From: Gallionella sp.
GTDB lineage: Bacteria; Pseudomonadota; Gammaproteobacteria; Burkholderiales; Gallionellaceae
Reading direction: 5' to 3'
NCBI GenBank assembly: GCA_030652475.1
Contig: JAUSAO010000010.1
Coordinates: 1 to 64,000 of the forward strand
DNA length: 64,000 bases
In this document: positions 8,781 through 18,543 of the stretch, piece after piece
How the letters are laid out: every line of letters starts with the position of its first letter
How positions within the stretch are numbered: position 1 is the stretch's first letter
Position numbers and translations under genes: made by a program
Notes under the pieces: generated by a model
The model's database searches: none
What the model saw: only the letters and a program-made list of their open reading frames with translations
What the model was told of the DNA's origin: nothing

Positions 8781-9248
8781 ATGACAGAAGCTGCGCAGGA
8801 AAATTCCCAACCCATGTTCAACATGGACAAAATCTACGTGAAGGATTTGTCGCTGGAAATTCCGCACGCACCCCAGATATTTTTGGAACGCGAGAATCCG
8901 CAAATAGATGTGCAATTGCATACTTCGGCAGAATCTATCGATGACGGCGTGTATGAAGTGACGGTGACGGCAACTGTTACCGCCAATCTGGGTGAGAAGG
9001 TGATGTTTCTGATTGAGGCTAAAGAGGCCGGTATATTCACTTTACGCAATTTGCCTGAAGCTGAAATGGAGCCTGTTCTGGCGGTGATGTGCCCGAATAT
9101 TTTGTTCCCTTATTTGCGTGAAGTTGTCTCCGATGTGGCGGTGCGCGCCGGTTTTGCGCCCGTGATGTTGAATCCGATCAACTTTGAGGTGCTGTATCAG
9201 CAACAGAAGGCGCAGCAGGCTGAGGCAGCCAGTGTGACTACCCACTAA
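8781..9248 (+). CDS. secB: Protein-export chaperone SecB
   Basis: SecB is a tetrameric cytosolic chaperone that keeps preproteins unfolded and delivers them to SecA. The 155-residue product has the family's core: FNMDKIYVKDLSLEIPHAP near the N-terminus, then VTVTATV, and the helical FPYLREVVSDVAVRAGFAPVMLNPINFEVLY region. AAGGATAAAAC precedes the ATG. It sits between grxC and gpsA as in many proteobacteria. Confidence 0.96.
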   Translation: MTEAAQENSQPMFNMDKIYVKDLSLEIPHAPQIFLERENPQIDVQLHTSAESIDDGVYEVTVTATVTANLGEKVMFLIEAKEAGIFTLRNLPEAEMEPVLAVMCPNILFPYLREVVSDVAVRAGFAPVMLNPINFEVLYQQQKAQQAEAASVTTH

Positions 9249-9697
9249 TGCAACTGTTAAATCCATCGCATCTTGTCGTACTGTGCACGCTGTTTTGTGC
9301 TGTGGCGGCGCATGCGGTGGATTATGTCTCTGTCGGGGAGAGCAGCGCGATTCTCTACGACGCGCCTTCGCTCAAGGCCAGCAAATTATTTGTCGTGAAT
9401 CGCTACATGCCTTTTGAGCAGGTCGTCAGCCTGGAAAATTGGGTCAAGGTGCGCGACCGGTCTGGCGCATTATACTGGCTGGAAAAGCGCGTGCTGGGTA
9501 ACAAGAAATATGTTTTTGCAGTGATTCCGCTGCTTGATGTGCGCTCAGCACCCGATTTTGGTGCGCCGCGCCTGTTTCAGGTGCGTCAGCAAGTGGCTCT
9601 GGAGTCGCTGGGCGCCACGGGCACGGGCTGGATAAATGTGCGCCACAAGGAAGGTGAAGTGGGTTTTGTACGCAGCACCGAGGTGTGGGGCGAATGA
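9248..9697 (+). CDS. Secreted SH3-domain protein
   Basis: This 149-residue protein has a signal peptide (residues 1-23, ending AHA) followed by two bacterial SH3-like repeats of about 60 residues. The first contains SSAILYDAPSLKASKLFVV and the second VIPLLDVRSAPDFGAPRLFQV. Such proteins usually bind peptidoglycan or act in cell-wall processes. Its ATG overlaps the secB stop (TAATG). I know similar small SH3 proteins between secB and gpsA in betaproteobacteria, but no defined function. Confidence 0.82.
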   Translation: MQLLNPSHLVVLCTLFCAVAAHAVDYVSVGESSAILYDAPSLKASKLFVVNRYMPFEQVVSLENWVKVRDRSGALYWLEKRVLGNKKYVFAVIPLLDVRSAPDFGAPRLFQVRQQVALESLGATGTGWINVRHKEGEVGFVRSTEVWGE

Positions 9698-9758
9698 ATA
9701 AGTTCAAGGCTCAAGGTTCAGCAAGCCGCCCTTGTGCCTTGCATCTTGCGTCTGAATT

Positions 9759-10760
9759 ATGAACATTACCATTATCGGCGCAGGTGCATGGGGAACAGCT
9801 TTAGCCGTCAGCCTGGCTGCGCGGCATCGTGTTACCTTGTGGGCGCGTGATGCCGAGCAGCTTGCGGCAATGCGTGTTCAGCGCTGCAATCAGCGCTATT
9901 TGCCAGGCGTGACGCTGCCTGACAATCTGCTCCTGAGCGCAGATTTTTCCGCCGCTTTGATGGGGGCTGACTTGCTGATCGTTGCAGTACCCACGGCGGC
10001 TTTTCGCAGCACCTTGCAAGCCATCGTTCAATCAGGGCTTTGTGTCTCCGCATGTGGCGTGGTGTGGTTATGCAAGGGATTCGAGGCGGGAACATCGTTG
10101 CTGCCGCATCAGATTGCCGGGCAAGTGTTGCCGCCCGAGTTCCCGTGCGGTGTGTTATCCGGCCCCAGCTTTGCTCTGGAGGTGGCGCAGGGATTGCCTA
10201 CCGCTCTGGTGCTGGCGGCCACTGACGAGGCATTTGCGCAGCGCATTGCGCACGCGCTACATCATTCACGTTTGCGTGTATACGCCAGCAATGATGTGGT
10301 CGGCGTAGAAGTTGGCGGCGCAGTCAAAAACGTGATGGCGATCGCTGCCGGGGTCTGCGATGGCATGAAGCTGGGCAACAACGCCCGTGCTGCCTTGATC
10401 GCGCGTGGCCTGGCAGAAATCACCCGCCTGGGTTTGAAACTGGGAGGCCATCAGGAAACATTGGGCGGCCTGTCGGGTGCGGGCGACTTGATTCTGACCT
10501 GCACCGGCGATTTGTCGCGTAACCGGCGGGTAGGCTTGCTGTTGGCGCAACAGCAAAACCTGGACGAGATTCTGCTCCAGCTTGGACACGTCGCCGAAGG
10601 GGTATATGCCGTGCGTGAAGTGCACCAGCTTGCGCAACGTCTGGGTGTGGATATGCCTATCAGCGATGCTGTTTACCGTGTTCTTTACGAACATATTTCC
10701 GCAGCCGAGATGGTCGCCACGCTGCTGAACCGCACGGCGAGTCTGGAATTCAGCCAGTAA
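9759..10760 (+). CDS. gpsA: Glycerol-3-phosphate dehydrogenase [NAD(P)+]
   Basis: GpsA reduces dihydroxyacetone phosphate to sn-glycerol 3-phosphate for phospholipid synthesis. The 333-residue protein has GAGAWGTALA (residues 7-16) as the dinucleotide-binding turn, GPSFALEVAQGLPTA, the catalytic-lysine region KNVMAIAAG, and GLSGAGDLILTCTGDLSRNRR. Length is normal. It ends the rhodanese-grxC-secB-SH3-gpsA run. Confidence 0.96.
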   Translation: MNITIIGAGAWGTALAVSLAARHRVTLWARDAEQLAAMRVQRCNQRYLPGVTLPDNLLLSADFSAALMGADLLIVAVPTAAFRSTLQAIVQSGLCVSACGVVWLCKGFEAGTSLLPHQIAGQVLPPEFPCGVLSGPSFALEVAQGLPTALVLAATDEAFAQRIAHALHHSRLRVYASNDVVGVEVGGAVKNVMAIAAGVCDGMKLGNNARAALIARGLAEITRLGLKLGGHQETLGGLSGAGDLILTCTGDLSRNRRVGLLLAQQQNLDEILLQLGHVAEGVYAVREVHQLAQRLGVDMPISDAVYRVLYEHISAAEMVATLLNRTASLEFSQ

Positions 10761-10827
10761 TAACGGGATTCAGGATGTCATCCGTGCGCACGGTCAGGTA
10801 ACTTGCGGAAACGAATGAGGTGTTGCA

Positions 10828-10847
10828 ATATTAGAAAAAGCTAATAT
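10828..10847. promoter_or_regulatory. Palindrome before the efflux operon, candidate operator
   Basis: ATATTAG (10828-10834) and CTAATAT (10841-10847) form a perfect 7-bp dyad with a 6-nt AAAAAG spacer, 54 nt upstream of the TolC-family start. The TAATATAAT overlapping its right half could serve as a -10 element. Position and symmetry suggest a repressor site controlling the RND operon; the regulator is unknown. Confidence 0.4.
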
Positions 10848-10900
10848 AATAGCCGAGTAATTCGTTAAGTTGCGAATTGGACTACGAATGGGGGTGAAGG

Positions 10901-12289
10901 ATGGCTTTGTTGAATATGACGCAATTGATCAGGCTGGCGAGCGCGGCGTTATTGTGGGGAACGATGGGGGCTGCGCAGGGCGCGGATTTGCAACAATGCG
11001 TCAGCATCGCACTCAATCAAAACCCCGATATTCTGGCGAGCCAGTCCCAGCTTGCGCAGGCGGAAGCCGCATTGGATCAGGCGCGCGGTCAACGCTGGCC
11101 CAAGCTGACGGCTTCTGTGACGGCGACGCGTACCAATGACGCGCTGAATGCGTTCGGTCTCAAGCTCTCACAGCGCAACGCGACATTCAACGATTTTGGT
11201 GCGGGCCAGTTTAATCCTGCCGCGCCCGGAGCGCTCTCTGTTGCACCCACCAATCTGAATTATCCCGGCGCAGTGACCAACTACAATTCCCGGCTGGAAT
11301 TGCAAATTCCTTTGTACAACGGCGGGATGATCTCCGCTTATGTCGATCAGGCTCATGCTTACGTCAAGGCGGCCCATGAAGGTGATCTGGCTGCGCGCCA
11401 GCAAGTCATTTTTCATGTGATTCAAGCCTATCAGGGCGTTCATACGGCAAGAGCCTACGTCAATGTTGCGCAACAGGCGCAGGCAGCCGCCGAAGCCTAT
11501 GTGAAAACCACGCAAAACCTGTTGCGCGAGGGGGTGGTTGTGCGTAGCGATCTGTTATTTGCACAGGTTAATCTCGCCGATATTAAACTCAAACAGCAAG
11601 AAGCCAGTCGCGCGGAGGCTGCCGCAGTTGACCAGTTGCATTTGCTGCTGGGCCTGTCACTGGATGAGCCACTTGAAATTGGCGCTGATTTTACGCCAGC
11701 CGCATTGAACGGTGAGGTTGCCAGGTTGCAGGCCGAAGCGCTTGAAAATAACCCGGGTGTCATGGCATTGCGCAATCAGCTGGAAGCGGCCAGTGCCGGT
11801 GTGAAGGTGGCGCGTGCGGACTATTACCCCCATTTCAATGCGATGGTGCGGCAGGACTGGAACGCCCCAACACTGCAACAAACGGCTGCTTCCTACACCG
11901 TTGCGGGGGTGCTTTCCTGGCAGTTGCTGGATTTCGGTGTCACGAACGGTGCCGTGGGGCGGGCAGAAGCATCGCGCAGCGTGTTGCAGGTGCGCCTTAA
12001 ACAGGCTGAAGAAGGGGTGCGTTTTCAGGTGATTGATGCGTGGCGAGGCGCTGCCGAGGCCGAGTCGCGGGTCAGTGCGCGTGTTGCCGCCGTGGCGCAG
12101 GCCGGGGAGGCGCAGCGCCTGGTCGCAAAGCGTTATGAGAATGGCGTCACGACCATGGTCGAAGTGCTGGCTGCGCAGGCGCAGCTCGACAAGGCACGCG
12201 CCGATGAAGTGGCCGCAAAATACCAGTTGACAGTGCAGCGCTCGGCGCTGCGTCTTGCGGTGGGAAAACTCAATAGTGATCAATTATGA
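10901..12289 (+). CDS. TolC-family outer-membrane efflux protein
   Basis: This 462-residue outer-membrane channel would be the exit duct of the RND pump encoded downstream. A signal peptide (about 1-28, ending AQGA) is followed by the two long helical repeats typical of OEP proteins. Family signatures are QNPDILASQSQLAQAEAALDQARGQ... near the start of the mature protein, YNGGMISAYVDQA in the first repeat and VAKRYENGVTTMVEVLAAQAQLD in the second. A GGGGGTGAAGG motif precedes the ATG. It is the first gene of a three-gene operon with adaptor and permease. Confidence 0.93.
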   Translation: MALLNMTQLIRLASAALLWGTMGAAQGADLQQCVSIALNQNPDILASQSQLAQAEAALDQARGQRWPKLTASVTATRTNDALNAFGLKLSQRNATFNDFGAGQFNPAAPGALSVAPTNLNYPGAVTNYNSRLELQIPLYNGGMISAYVDQAHAYVKAAHEGDLAARQQVIFHVIQAYQGVHTARAYVNVAQQAQAAAEAYVKTTQNLLREGVVVRSDLLFAQVNLADIKLKQQEASRAEAAAVDQLHLLLGLSLDEPLEIGADFTPAALNGEVARLQAEALENNPGVMALRNQLEAASAGVKVARADYYPHFNAMVRQDWNAPTLQQTAASYTVAGVLSWQLLDFGVTNGAVGRAEASRSVLQVRLKQAEEGVRFQVIDAWRGAAEAESRVSARVAAVAQAGEAQRLVAKRYENGVTTMVEVLAAQAQLDKARADEVAAKYQLTVQRSALRLAVGKLNSDQL

Positions 12290-12315
12290 TTAGCACGGGA
12301 TTAGGGAGAGAAGTG

Positions 12316-13401
12316 ATGAATGTGCAACACCGTTCCATGGGAAAGCTGGCGCTCATATTGCTTGTTTTATTGTCAGGATGTCAGCCTCACGATCAGGCCG
12401 CTGAAGTACAGGCGCGGACGGTGGAGGCACAGGTATTGACGGTGAGCTTGACGGCAATGCCGGTGTTTGATGCGACGCCGGGATCGGTTATTTCCGAACA
12501 GCAGGTGCAGGTTGCATCCCGGCTCATGGGTTACATACGCGACATTCAGGTGCACGAAGGGGATACGGTAAAAACAGGGCAATTGCTGTTTACCATTGAT
12601 CCGTCTGATATTCAGGGGCAGGTGGTTCAGGCGCGCGCGGGCCATGCTCAGGCAGAAGCCGCGCTGGGCGATGCCAAGACCGATTTTGAACGTTTTTCAA
12701 ATCTGTACAAGGAAGAATCTGTTCCGAAGTTGCAGTACGACAAAATGAAATTGCAATACAGCATCGCGCAGAGCCAGGCGCGCGCTGCGCGCGCAGGTCT
12801 GGACATGGCGGAGTCACAATTGCGTTATGCCGAAGTGCGCGCGCCTATCGCTGGTGTAGTGACGCAAAAGATGGCCTCCGCGGGTGACCTGGCAGCGCCC
12901 GGCAGACCGGTGCTGGTGCTGGAAAATCCGGGCAGGCTGATGGTTCAGACCTCGGTTAGCAACGAAACCTATCCGCTGCTCAAATTGGGGGATAGTGCAC
13001 TGGTTGAAATTTCCGGGCAGGCACGGACGCTGGAGGGAAAAATCGTGCGGCTGGTTCCTGCAGCGGATGCCCTGTCGCATACCCATCTGGTAAAGCTGGA
13101 TTTGCCTGACGCCAAGGGACTCACCAGCGGCGCCTTCGCGCGCGTGCGATTTAACGTGGGCGCCGGGCAAGGTATCAGCGTGCCGAAAGCCGCGATCTTG
13201 CAACGCGCAGGCATCACGGGTGTCTTCGTGGTTGACGGACAGGGGATCGCACGTTACCGCATGGTAAGAACAGGGGAGGACAGGGACGGCGCTGTCGAAA
13301 TTGCGGCCGGACTCAATCCGGGTGAGAAAGTCGTGGTCGGCAATGCCGATAAGCTCAGCTCGGGTGATCGCGTGCAGTTGACTGGAAGCACAACACCATG
13401 A
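12316..13401 (+). CDS. RND efflux periplasmic adaptor lipoprotein
   Basis: This 361-residue membrane-fusion protein bridges permease and TolC channel. It has a lipoprotein signal with LLSGC lipobox near residue 23, a barrel-sandwich hybrid (GYIRDIQVHEGDTVKTGQLLFTID), a hairpin of about 70 residues rich in Ala, and the second lipoyl half RAPIAGVVTQKMASAGDLAAPG. The ATG at 12316 is chosen because GGGAGAG lies just upstream; an earlier ATG at 12286 overlaps the tolC-like stop. The stop overlaps the permease start (ATGA). Confidence 0.92.
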   Translation: MNVQHRSMGKLALILLVLLSGCQPHDQAAEVQARTVEAQVLTVSLTAMPVFDATPGSVISEQQVQVASRLMGYIRDIQVHEGDTVKTGQLLFTIDPSDIQGQVVQARAGHAQAEAALGDAKTDFERFSNLYKEESVPKLQYDKMKLQYSIAQSQARAARAGLDMAESQLRYAEVRAPIAGVVTQKMASAGDLAAPGRPVLVLENPGRLMVQTSVSNETYPLLKLGDSALVEISGQARTLEGKIVRLVPAADALSHTHLVKLDLPDAKGLTSGAFARVRFNVGAGQGISVPKAAILQRAGITGVFVVDGQGIARYRMVRTGEDRDGAVEIAAGLNPGEKVVVGNADKLSSGDRVQLTGSTTP

Positions 13402-16400
13402 GCGAAACGAATCAGCCGATGAACATTGCCGGGCGTCTGGCACAGACCTTCCTGACATCGAAAATTACCGCAATGATCATGCTGGCCATCACACTGGTTG
13501 GCCTGGTGGCGATGATGGTGACGCCGCGTGAATACAATCCGCAGATCGTCGTGCCGGCAGCCAATATCATCGTTGCCAAACCGGGCGCCACCGCGGATGA
13601 AGTGCAAAACATGATCGTCAAACCGCTTGAGGCCATCATGAATGCTCAGGCGGGCGTCAAGCACACCTTTGGCTTTGCTGCGAATGACTTCGGCGTGGTG
13701 ACAGTACAGTTCGATGTCGGCGAGGATCAGGAAAAAAGCCTGGTTAAACTTTATAACCAGCTGATGCAGAATATGGATCGCATGCCGGCGGGTGCGATGC
13801 AGCCTATCGTCAAGCCCATCAACGTGGATGACGTTCCGATCATGACGCTGACTCTGGCGTCAACCGGGCAAAGCGACTACGAGTTGCGATATGTCGCACT
13901 GCGTGTGCTGGAACAGTTGCGCAATATTCCAGGCGTTTCCTTTACCGAGATAGTCGGCGGCAGTCCTCGCGCCATCAGTATTTTTATCGACCCGCAGAAA
14001 CTTGCCGCCACAGGCCTTGCTCTCGATCAGGTGGATAGAATGTTGAATGCCACCAATATATCGCTGCCAGCAGGCGAGTTGGTCAATAACAATAAAAACA
14101 CACCGCTGCGCTTCAATGGCTTTCTCACCAGCGCACGCGAGGTGGGCGATATCGTGCTCGGCGCACCTAATGGCCGTCCTGTGTTTCTCAAGGATGTAGC
14201 GCGTATCGTGGACGGACCGGCGGAAGTGGAGGCGTCGTCACATTTTGCATTCGGACCGGCGGCTTCGCTGCCTGCATTCAAGGGAGATGCGCCGGCCGTG
14301 ACCATCGCGATAGCGAAAAAAGCCGGCACCAACGCCGTGGTGGTCGCCAATCTGGTGCTTGAAAAACTCGAGACACTTAAGCGCGAAGCTATTCCGGAAG
14401 GCGTCAGCGTAACCGTGACGCGCGATGATGGCGCCAAGGCGAACGATGCGGTGAATACACTGGTCGAGCATCTGGGAATCGCCATCGCTTCTGTTGTTGT
14501 TGTGCTGCTGTTCTTCCTGGGCTGGCGCGAAGCCGCCATAGTGACGCTGACGGTGCCGCTGATTCTTTTTGTGGTGCTGACCGTGGGGCTGCTGGCAGGC
14601 CAGACCATGAACCGGATCACGTTGTTTGCCTTGATTCTGTCGCTGGGCTTGCTGGTGGATGCGGCCATCGTCGTGGTGGAAAATATTCATCGCCATCTGC
14701 ATCATGGCGGCGCGGCAAATTTCAAGCAGGCACTGGTGCTTGCCACCAACGAAATCGGCAACCCAACCAATGTGGCGACGATTGCCGTCATTCTGGCTTT
14801 CATACCGATGGCTTTCGTCACCGGCATGATGGGGCCTTTCATGCAGCCTATCCCGTTTAACGTACCGGTGGCGATGATAGCCTCATTGCTGATCGCATAT
14901 ATGGTGGTGCCATGGGCCGCTTATCGCATGCTCAAGGGTAAGGCGCTGGCAGAGCTGGAAAGCACGCTGACGCTGGAAGAGCAGGCTGCGCGACCGCAGG
15001 ACCCGCTGCATCGTGCCTATGTCAGCGTGATTACGCCGTTTCTCAACAACGGGCGTCGCCGTAATTGGCTGTTTCTGGTGGTGGTGGCCCTGCTCGCGAT
15101 GGCCATGCTGCAACCGGTATGGCAGTTTATCCGTCCGTCGGGTCTGAACGGTGCGCTTAGTCCGTTGGGCGTGGAGCTGAAAATGCTGCCGAACGACAAT
15201 ACCAATACTTTTCTGCTTGAAATCAACACGCCTGCGGGCACGGCACTGGCACGCACGGATGAAGTCGCCCGTGCTGTGGGTGATGTGCTCGCGCATACCG
15301 TACATGTAGTTGATTACCAGACCTATCTCGGCGTAGCCGCTACGGTTGATTTTGCGGCATTGGTGCGCGGTGACATTCTCAAACGCGGGACGAATCTGGC
15401 GCAGATACGCGTCAATCTGCTGGACAAGCATGCGCGTTCGGAAAGCTCGCACGAGATTGTGTCCAGCCTGGATGACGCGTTTATGCCGCTGAGGAAACGT
15501 TTTCCGGAAGCGAAGATCAAGCTTTACGAGACACCTCCCGGCCCGCCGGTGCAATCGCAGGTTCTGGCGGAATTGTATGGCCCTGACTACGACGTATTGC
15601 GGGCGGCGGCATCGGAAGTCGGCGCTGCATTTAAGTCGGTTTACGGCATGATCAACGTCGACGACTCCGTGACGGCCTCAGTGGATAGCTATGAGATTCA
15701 CGTCGATGCTGAGAAAGCGGCATTGGCAGGGATTGCGCCTGCACAGGTGGCAAAGTTGCTACACGACTATGTCAGCGGTTTTTCTCTCGGTACGCTGCAT
15801 GTCGAAGAGGCCAGAGAGCCGATCAATATGACTGTACGGCTTGCCCACGCTGAACGGCAGTCGCCGGGGCAGATACTCTCGCTCTCGGTCGTTAATGCCA
15901 TGGGGCAGCAGGTTCCTTTGTCCTCCATCGCCACGCTGCGGCCTGTGGTCGCGGTCAAACCTATATATGACCGGGATCAGCATCCGGTGGTGATGGTCGG
16001 GGCTGAACTGATCCGCTCCAGTCCGGTTTACGCAGTGTTGGCGCTCGATAAGATGCTCGATAACAAGAGCATGGCGGGCGAGCATTTTACGACTGCAAAC
16101 CTGGGTTTCAACGACGCTCAGCCCAAGGACATGAAGGATTACCAGATACTGTGGGGCGGCGAGATGCGTCTGACGCTGGATGTGTTCCGCGATCTGGGTA
16201 GTGCCTTCATCGTTGCGCTGGTGCTGATTTATCTGGTGCTGGTCGGCTATTACAAATCCTTCGTGATTCCGATGATTGTGATGGGTGCGATCCCGCTGAC
16301 GCTGGTGGGCGTTTTCCCCGGGCATTGGCTGATGAATCAGGCATTTACGGCAACGTCGATGATAGGCGTTATTGCGCTTGCGGGTATCGTGGTGAGGAAC

Positions 16401-16682
16401 TCCCTGCTGCTGATCGATTTCATTATCGAATATGAAGCACGCGGTTACAGCGTTTCAGATGCGGTTATCGAGGCGGGTGCGATACGCTTCAGACCCATAC
16501 TGTTGACGGCGCTGGCCATCATACTGGGCTCGGCTATCATGGTGACCGATCCGGTTTTCGGCGGTTTGGCTGTGTCGCTGATTTTTGGTACTTTTGCATC
16601 TACCGCGCTGACGCTGCTGGTGATTCCGCTGCTCTATTTCCTCTGGAAACGTGGCAGTAATGAGGTGGGATTGAGGATTTAG
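13398..16682 (+). CDS. RND efflux permease (AcrB/CusA superfamily)
   Basis: This 1094-residue inner-membrane proton-driven pump has the usual duplicated layout: a helix at about 20-40, a periplasmic porter domain, six helices around residues 355-520, then the repeat. Family motifs include GATADEVQNMIVKPLE near residue 60 and the helix 4 element GLLVDAAIVVVENIHRHL. The paired Asp-Asp of HAE1 drug pumps is not evident in helix 4; one Asp (LVDAAIV) is present. Near the end ALAGIVVRNSLLLIDFI and TALAIILGSAIMVTDPVFGG match. The substrate cannot be read from sequence; heavy-metal, sulfur-compound or drug export are all possible. Confidence 0.92.
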   Translation: MSETNQPMNIAGRLAQTFLTSKITAMIMLAITLVGLVAMMVTPREYNPQIVVPAANIIVAKPGATADEVQNMIVKPLEAIMNAQAGVKHTFGFAANDFGVVTVQFDVGEDQEKSLVKLYNQLMQNMDRMPAGAMQPIVKPINVDDVPIMTLTLASTGQSDYELRYVALRVLEQLRNIPGVSFTEIVGGSPRAISIFIDPQKLAATGLALDQVDRMLNATNISLPAGELVNNNKNTPLRFNGFLTSAREVGDIVLGAPNGRPVFLKDVARIVDGPAEVEASSHFAFGPAASLPAFKGDAPAVTIAIAKKAGTNAVVVANLVLEKLETLKREAIPEGVSVTVTRDDGAKANDAVNTLVEHLGIAIASVVVVLLFFLGWREAAIVTLTVPLILFVVLTVGLLAGQTMNRITLFALILSLGLLVDAAIVVVENIHRHLHHGGAANFKQALVLATNEIGNPTNVATIAVILAFIPMAFVTGMMGPFMQPIPFNVPVAMIASLLIAYMVVPWAAYRMLKGKALAELESTLTLEEQAARPQDPLHRAYVSVITPFLNNGRRRNWLFLVVVALLAMAMLQPVWQFIRPSGLNGALSPLGVELKMLPNDNTNTFLLEINTPAGTALARTDEVARAVGDVLAHTVHVVDYQTYLGVAATVDFAALVRGDILKRGTNLAQIRVNLLDKHARSESSHEIVSSLDDAFMPLRKRFPEAKIKLYETPPGPPVQSQVLAELYGPDYDVLRAAASEVGAAFKSVYGMINVDDSVTASVDSYEIHVDAEKAALAGIAPAQVAKLLHDYVSGFSLGTLHVEEAREPINMTVRLAHAERQSPGQILSLSVVNAMGQQVPLSSIATLRPVVAVKPIYDRDQHPVVMVGAELIRSSPVYAVLALDKMLDNKSMAGEHFTTANLGFNDAQPKDMKDYQILWGGEMRLTLDVFRDLGSAFIVALVLIYLVLVGYYKSFVIPMIVMGAIPLTLVGVFPGHWLMNQAFTATSMIGVIALAGIVVRNSLLLIDFIIEYEARGYSVSDAVIEAGAIRFRPILLTALAIILGSAIMVTDPVFGGLAVSLIFGTFASTALTLLVIPLLYFLWKRGSNEVGLRI

Positions 16683-16711
16683 GAGAGCGAAGCGAGGCGT
16701 GGAGGATTGGG

Positions 16712-16764
16712 CAGGTCGGGCTTCAGCCTGACCTGTCTGTTCTGAGCCGCCCGCATAGCGGGCG
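16712..16764. terminator. Two stem-loops between convergent genes
   Basis: CAGGTCGGGC/GCCTGACCTG (16712-16735, one G-T mismatch) is followed by CGCCCGC-ATA-GCGGGCG (16748-16764). They fill the gap between the rightward RND permease and the leftward 92-residue protein. Neither has a clear T-run, so they may be weak terminators or REP-like palindromes. Confidence 0.45.
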
Positions 16765-16775
16765 TGTTGAAGGAC

Positions 16776-17054
16776 TTAGTCCTCGGATTTCCCCATGTGC
16801 AATTTGATGACATTGGTTTTCTGCGGCTGATCCGCGTAATACGGCTTTTCGTTTCTGCTTTGCCCCATTTGTGCAGCGAGTTCGGCTTCGCGATCCGAGA
16901 TCATGCCGAAGCATTCCCGTATCTCCTGAATCGTGCTGTCCGATAGCGGATGGGGCATGCCAGGCTTGGTTGTGGTGTCCTTGACCACGTTGGCCAGGAT
17001 TTTGCGCATCAGGTACAAGACTTGCTGTTCTTTCGATAAGTTTTCAGTGTTCAT
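16776..17054 (-). CDS. Conserved small cytoplasmic protein, 92 aa
   Basis: I recognise this only as a short conserved betaproteobacterial protein; homologues are sometimes labelled segregation and condensation protein A, but the size and sequence do not support ScpA. It is mostly helical and charged, without signal peptide or membrane segment. Conserved-looking parts are QVLYLMRKILANVVKDTT, PGMPHPLSDSTIQEIRECFG and MISDREAELAAQMG. The ATG at 17054 follows AAAAGG; an upstream in-frame start at 17105 adds residues without family character. It is followed on the same strand by trmL upstream. Confidence 0.7.
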   Translation of the reverse strand: MNTENLSKEQQVLYLMRKILANVVKDTTTKPGMPHPLSDSTIQEIRECFGMISDREAELAAQMGQSRNEKPYYADQPQKTNVIKLHMGKSED

Positions 17055-17141
17055 TTTTGCCTTTTCAAAGATATCGGTTGTGGTGTTATTCAGGCTGCCA
17101 GTCAATACGTTACGGCTTTTAGCATACTGGAAAACACGCTT

Positions 17142-17621
17142 TTAGCAATCACCCGAAATCAGCATGCCCGCAAACCCCGTCTGCCTCCACGCCTCATATA
17201 CCGTTACGGCTACCGTGTTGGATAAATTCAGGCTGCGGTTGTCGGGCAGCATGGGCAGGCGCACGCGCTGTTCAGCCTTGAACTGGCTGAGCACGTCAGC
17301 GGGCAGGCCGCGACTCTCCGGCCCGAACAGGAACGCGTCACCCGCCTGATAGCTGATTTCATGGAAGGGTTGCGAGCCTTTGGTCGTGAGCGCGAACACG
17401 CGTGCGGGATCGAATGCCGACAAACAATCTTCCAGTGTGGCGTGGACACGCAGCTTTGCAAATTCGTGATAGTCCAGTCCTGCGCGTATCAGTTGCTTGT
17501 CTTCCAGTGTAAAGCCGAGCGGCTTGATCAGATGTAACTGGCAACCCGTGTTGGCGCACAGCCGGATGATGTTACCCGTGTTGGGCGGGATTTCAGGCTG
17601 GTAAAGAATGACATGAAACAT
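17142..17621 (-). CDS. trmL: tRNA (cytidine(34)-2'-O)-methyltransferase
   Basis: TrmL is a SPOUT-class enzyme that 2'-O-methylates the wobble nucleotide of tRNA-Leu. The 159-residue protein starts with [20 protein letters not shown] and carries the three knot motifs: [22 protein letters not shown] and [18 protein letters not shown]. The start at 17621 fits the family; an in-frame upstream extension to 17735 lacks similarity. The length is normal. Confidence 0.94.
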   Translation of the reverse strand: MFHVILYQPEIPPNTGNIIRLCANTGCQLHLIKPLGFTLEDKQLIRAGLDYHEFAKLRVHATLEDCLSAFDPARVFALTTKGSQPFHEISYQAGDAFLFGPESRGLPADVLSQFKAEQRVRLPMLPDNRSLNLSNTVAVTVYEAWRQTGFAGMLISGDC

Positions 17622-17758
17622 GTGTTGAACCTCATCGTGAATAGGGTAAATCGCAGCTGAAAATCTGCTCTTACGTGATAAAAATACCCGGGGATTATCG
17701 TCGCTTCTGAAAAACTTCGCCCGGAGAATTGGCACGATAAATTACTTTTATACAGATT

Positions 17759-18481
17759 TCAGGAATGATCATGGGGCAGTGTTCTCGCCACGACCCATGC
17801 GCTGATTTCGGCTGCGCCGCGTTTTTGGACAGCATCGGCAAGCGCATTGAGGCTGGAGCCGGTCGTCAATACGTCATCCACCAGCGCGACGTGTTTGCCG
17901 GATAAATCCATGTCACAGCGGAACGCGCCATGCACATTTTTCTTGCGTTCTTTCCAGGATAAAGTGGATTGGGAGGGGGTGTCGCGCAGCCGCCGGCATG
18001 CATGTGCCAGCAGCGGGCGCTCAAGTGAACGGGCCAGTCTGGCGGCAATCAACAGCGCCTGATTAAAGCCGCGCCGCTTCAGTTTGTCAGGGTGCAGCGG
18101 CATAGGGATGACATAGTCCGGCAGTCTGTCCGGGCTTATTCGCAGGATGAGTTTCTCGGAAAATAGTTGCGACAGGGCGAGCTGCTCCTCGTATTTCATT
18201 GCCTGAATTAGTCTGTCGAGTGGAAAGCGGTAGCCGAAGACTGCAAGGGTGCGGGTGAAGGACGGCGGTTTTTTCAGACAATGGCCGCATAGTTCACCCC
18301 GCGGCGTGGGCAGGGCGCAGATCGGACAATGCTCAGCATCGAGGTAGGGCAGGGCGGCATCGCAAGCCTCGCAGCATAAGCCGTGGCGGCTCATGCTGGC
18401 GCATAGTACGCAGGGTTGAGCGGGCAGCATGTGCTCAAGTTTTGTACAGATGTTTAGTATTGGCTTGCTCAGAATTGACAA
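17759..18481 (-). CDS. comF: ComF-family phosphoribosyltransferase-like protein
   Basis: This 240-residue protein has an N-terminal zinc-finger part with paired cysteines ([17 protein letters not shown], then [17 protein letters not shown]) and a C-terminal type I PRTase domain with the PRPP-loop [16 protein letters not shown]. ComF family members assist DNA uptake or processing in competence; the exact reaction is unknown. The gene is divergent from bioB, and the region between the two starts holds the biotin operon promoter. ComF next to bioB and a SAM enzyme is a common proteobacterial arrangement. Confidence 0.9.
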   Translation of the reverse strand: MSILSKPILNICTKLEHMLPAQPCVLCASMSRHGLCCEACDAALPYLDAEHCPICALPTPRGELCGHCLKKPPSFTRTLAVFGYRFPLDRLIQAMKYEEQLALSQLFSEKLILRISPDRLPDYVIPMPLHPDKLKRRGFNQALLIAARLARSLERPLLAHACRRLRDTPSQSTLSWKERKKNVHGAFRCDMDLSGKHVALVDDVLTTGSSLNALADAVQKRGAAEISAWVVARTLPHDHS

Positions 18482-18543
18482 GGTATCGTCCTTTCCGTGA
18501 TGATGCGCGGCTAATCAATTCGCATCATACCGACAAATCAGAC

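Noticed and set aside
16776..17054. Segregation and condensation protein A
   Set aside because: Although similar small proteins are sometimes given this name, 92 residues and the sequence do not match ScpA.
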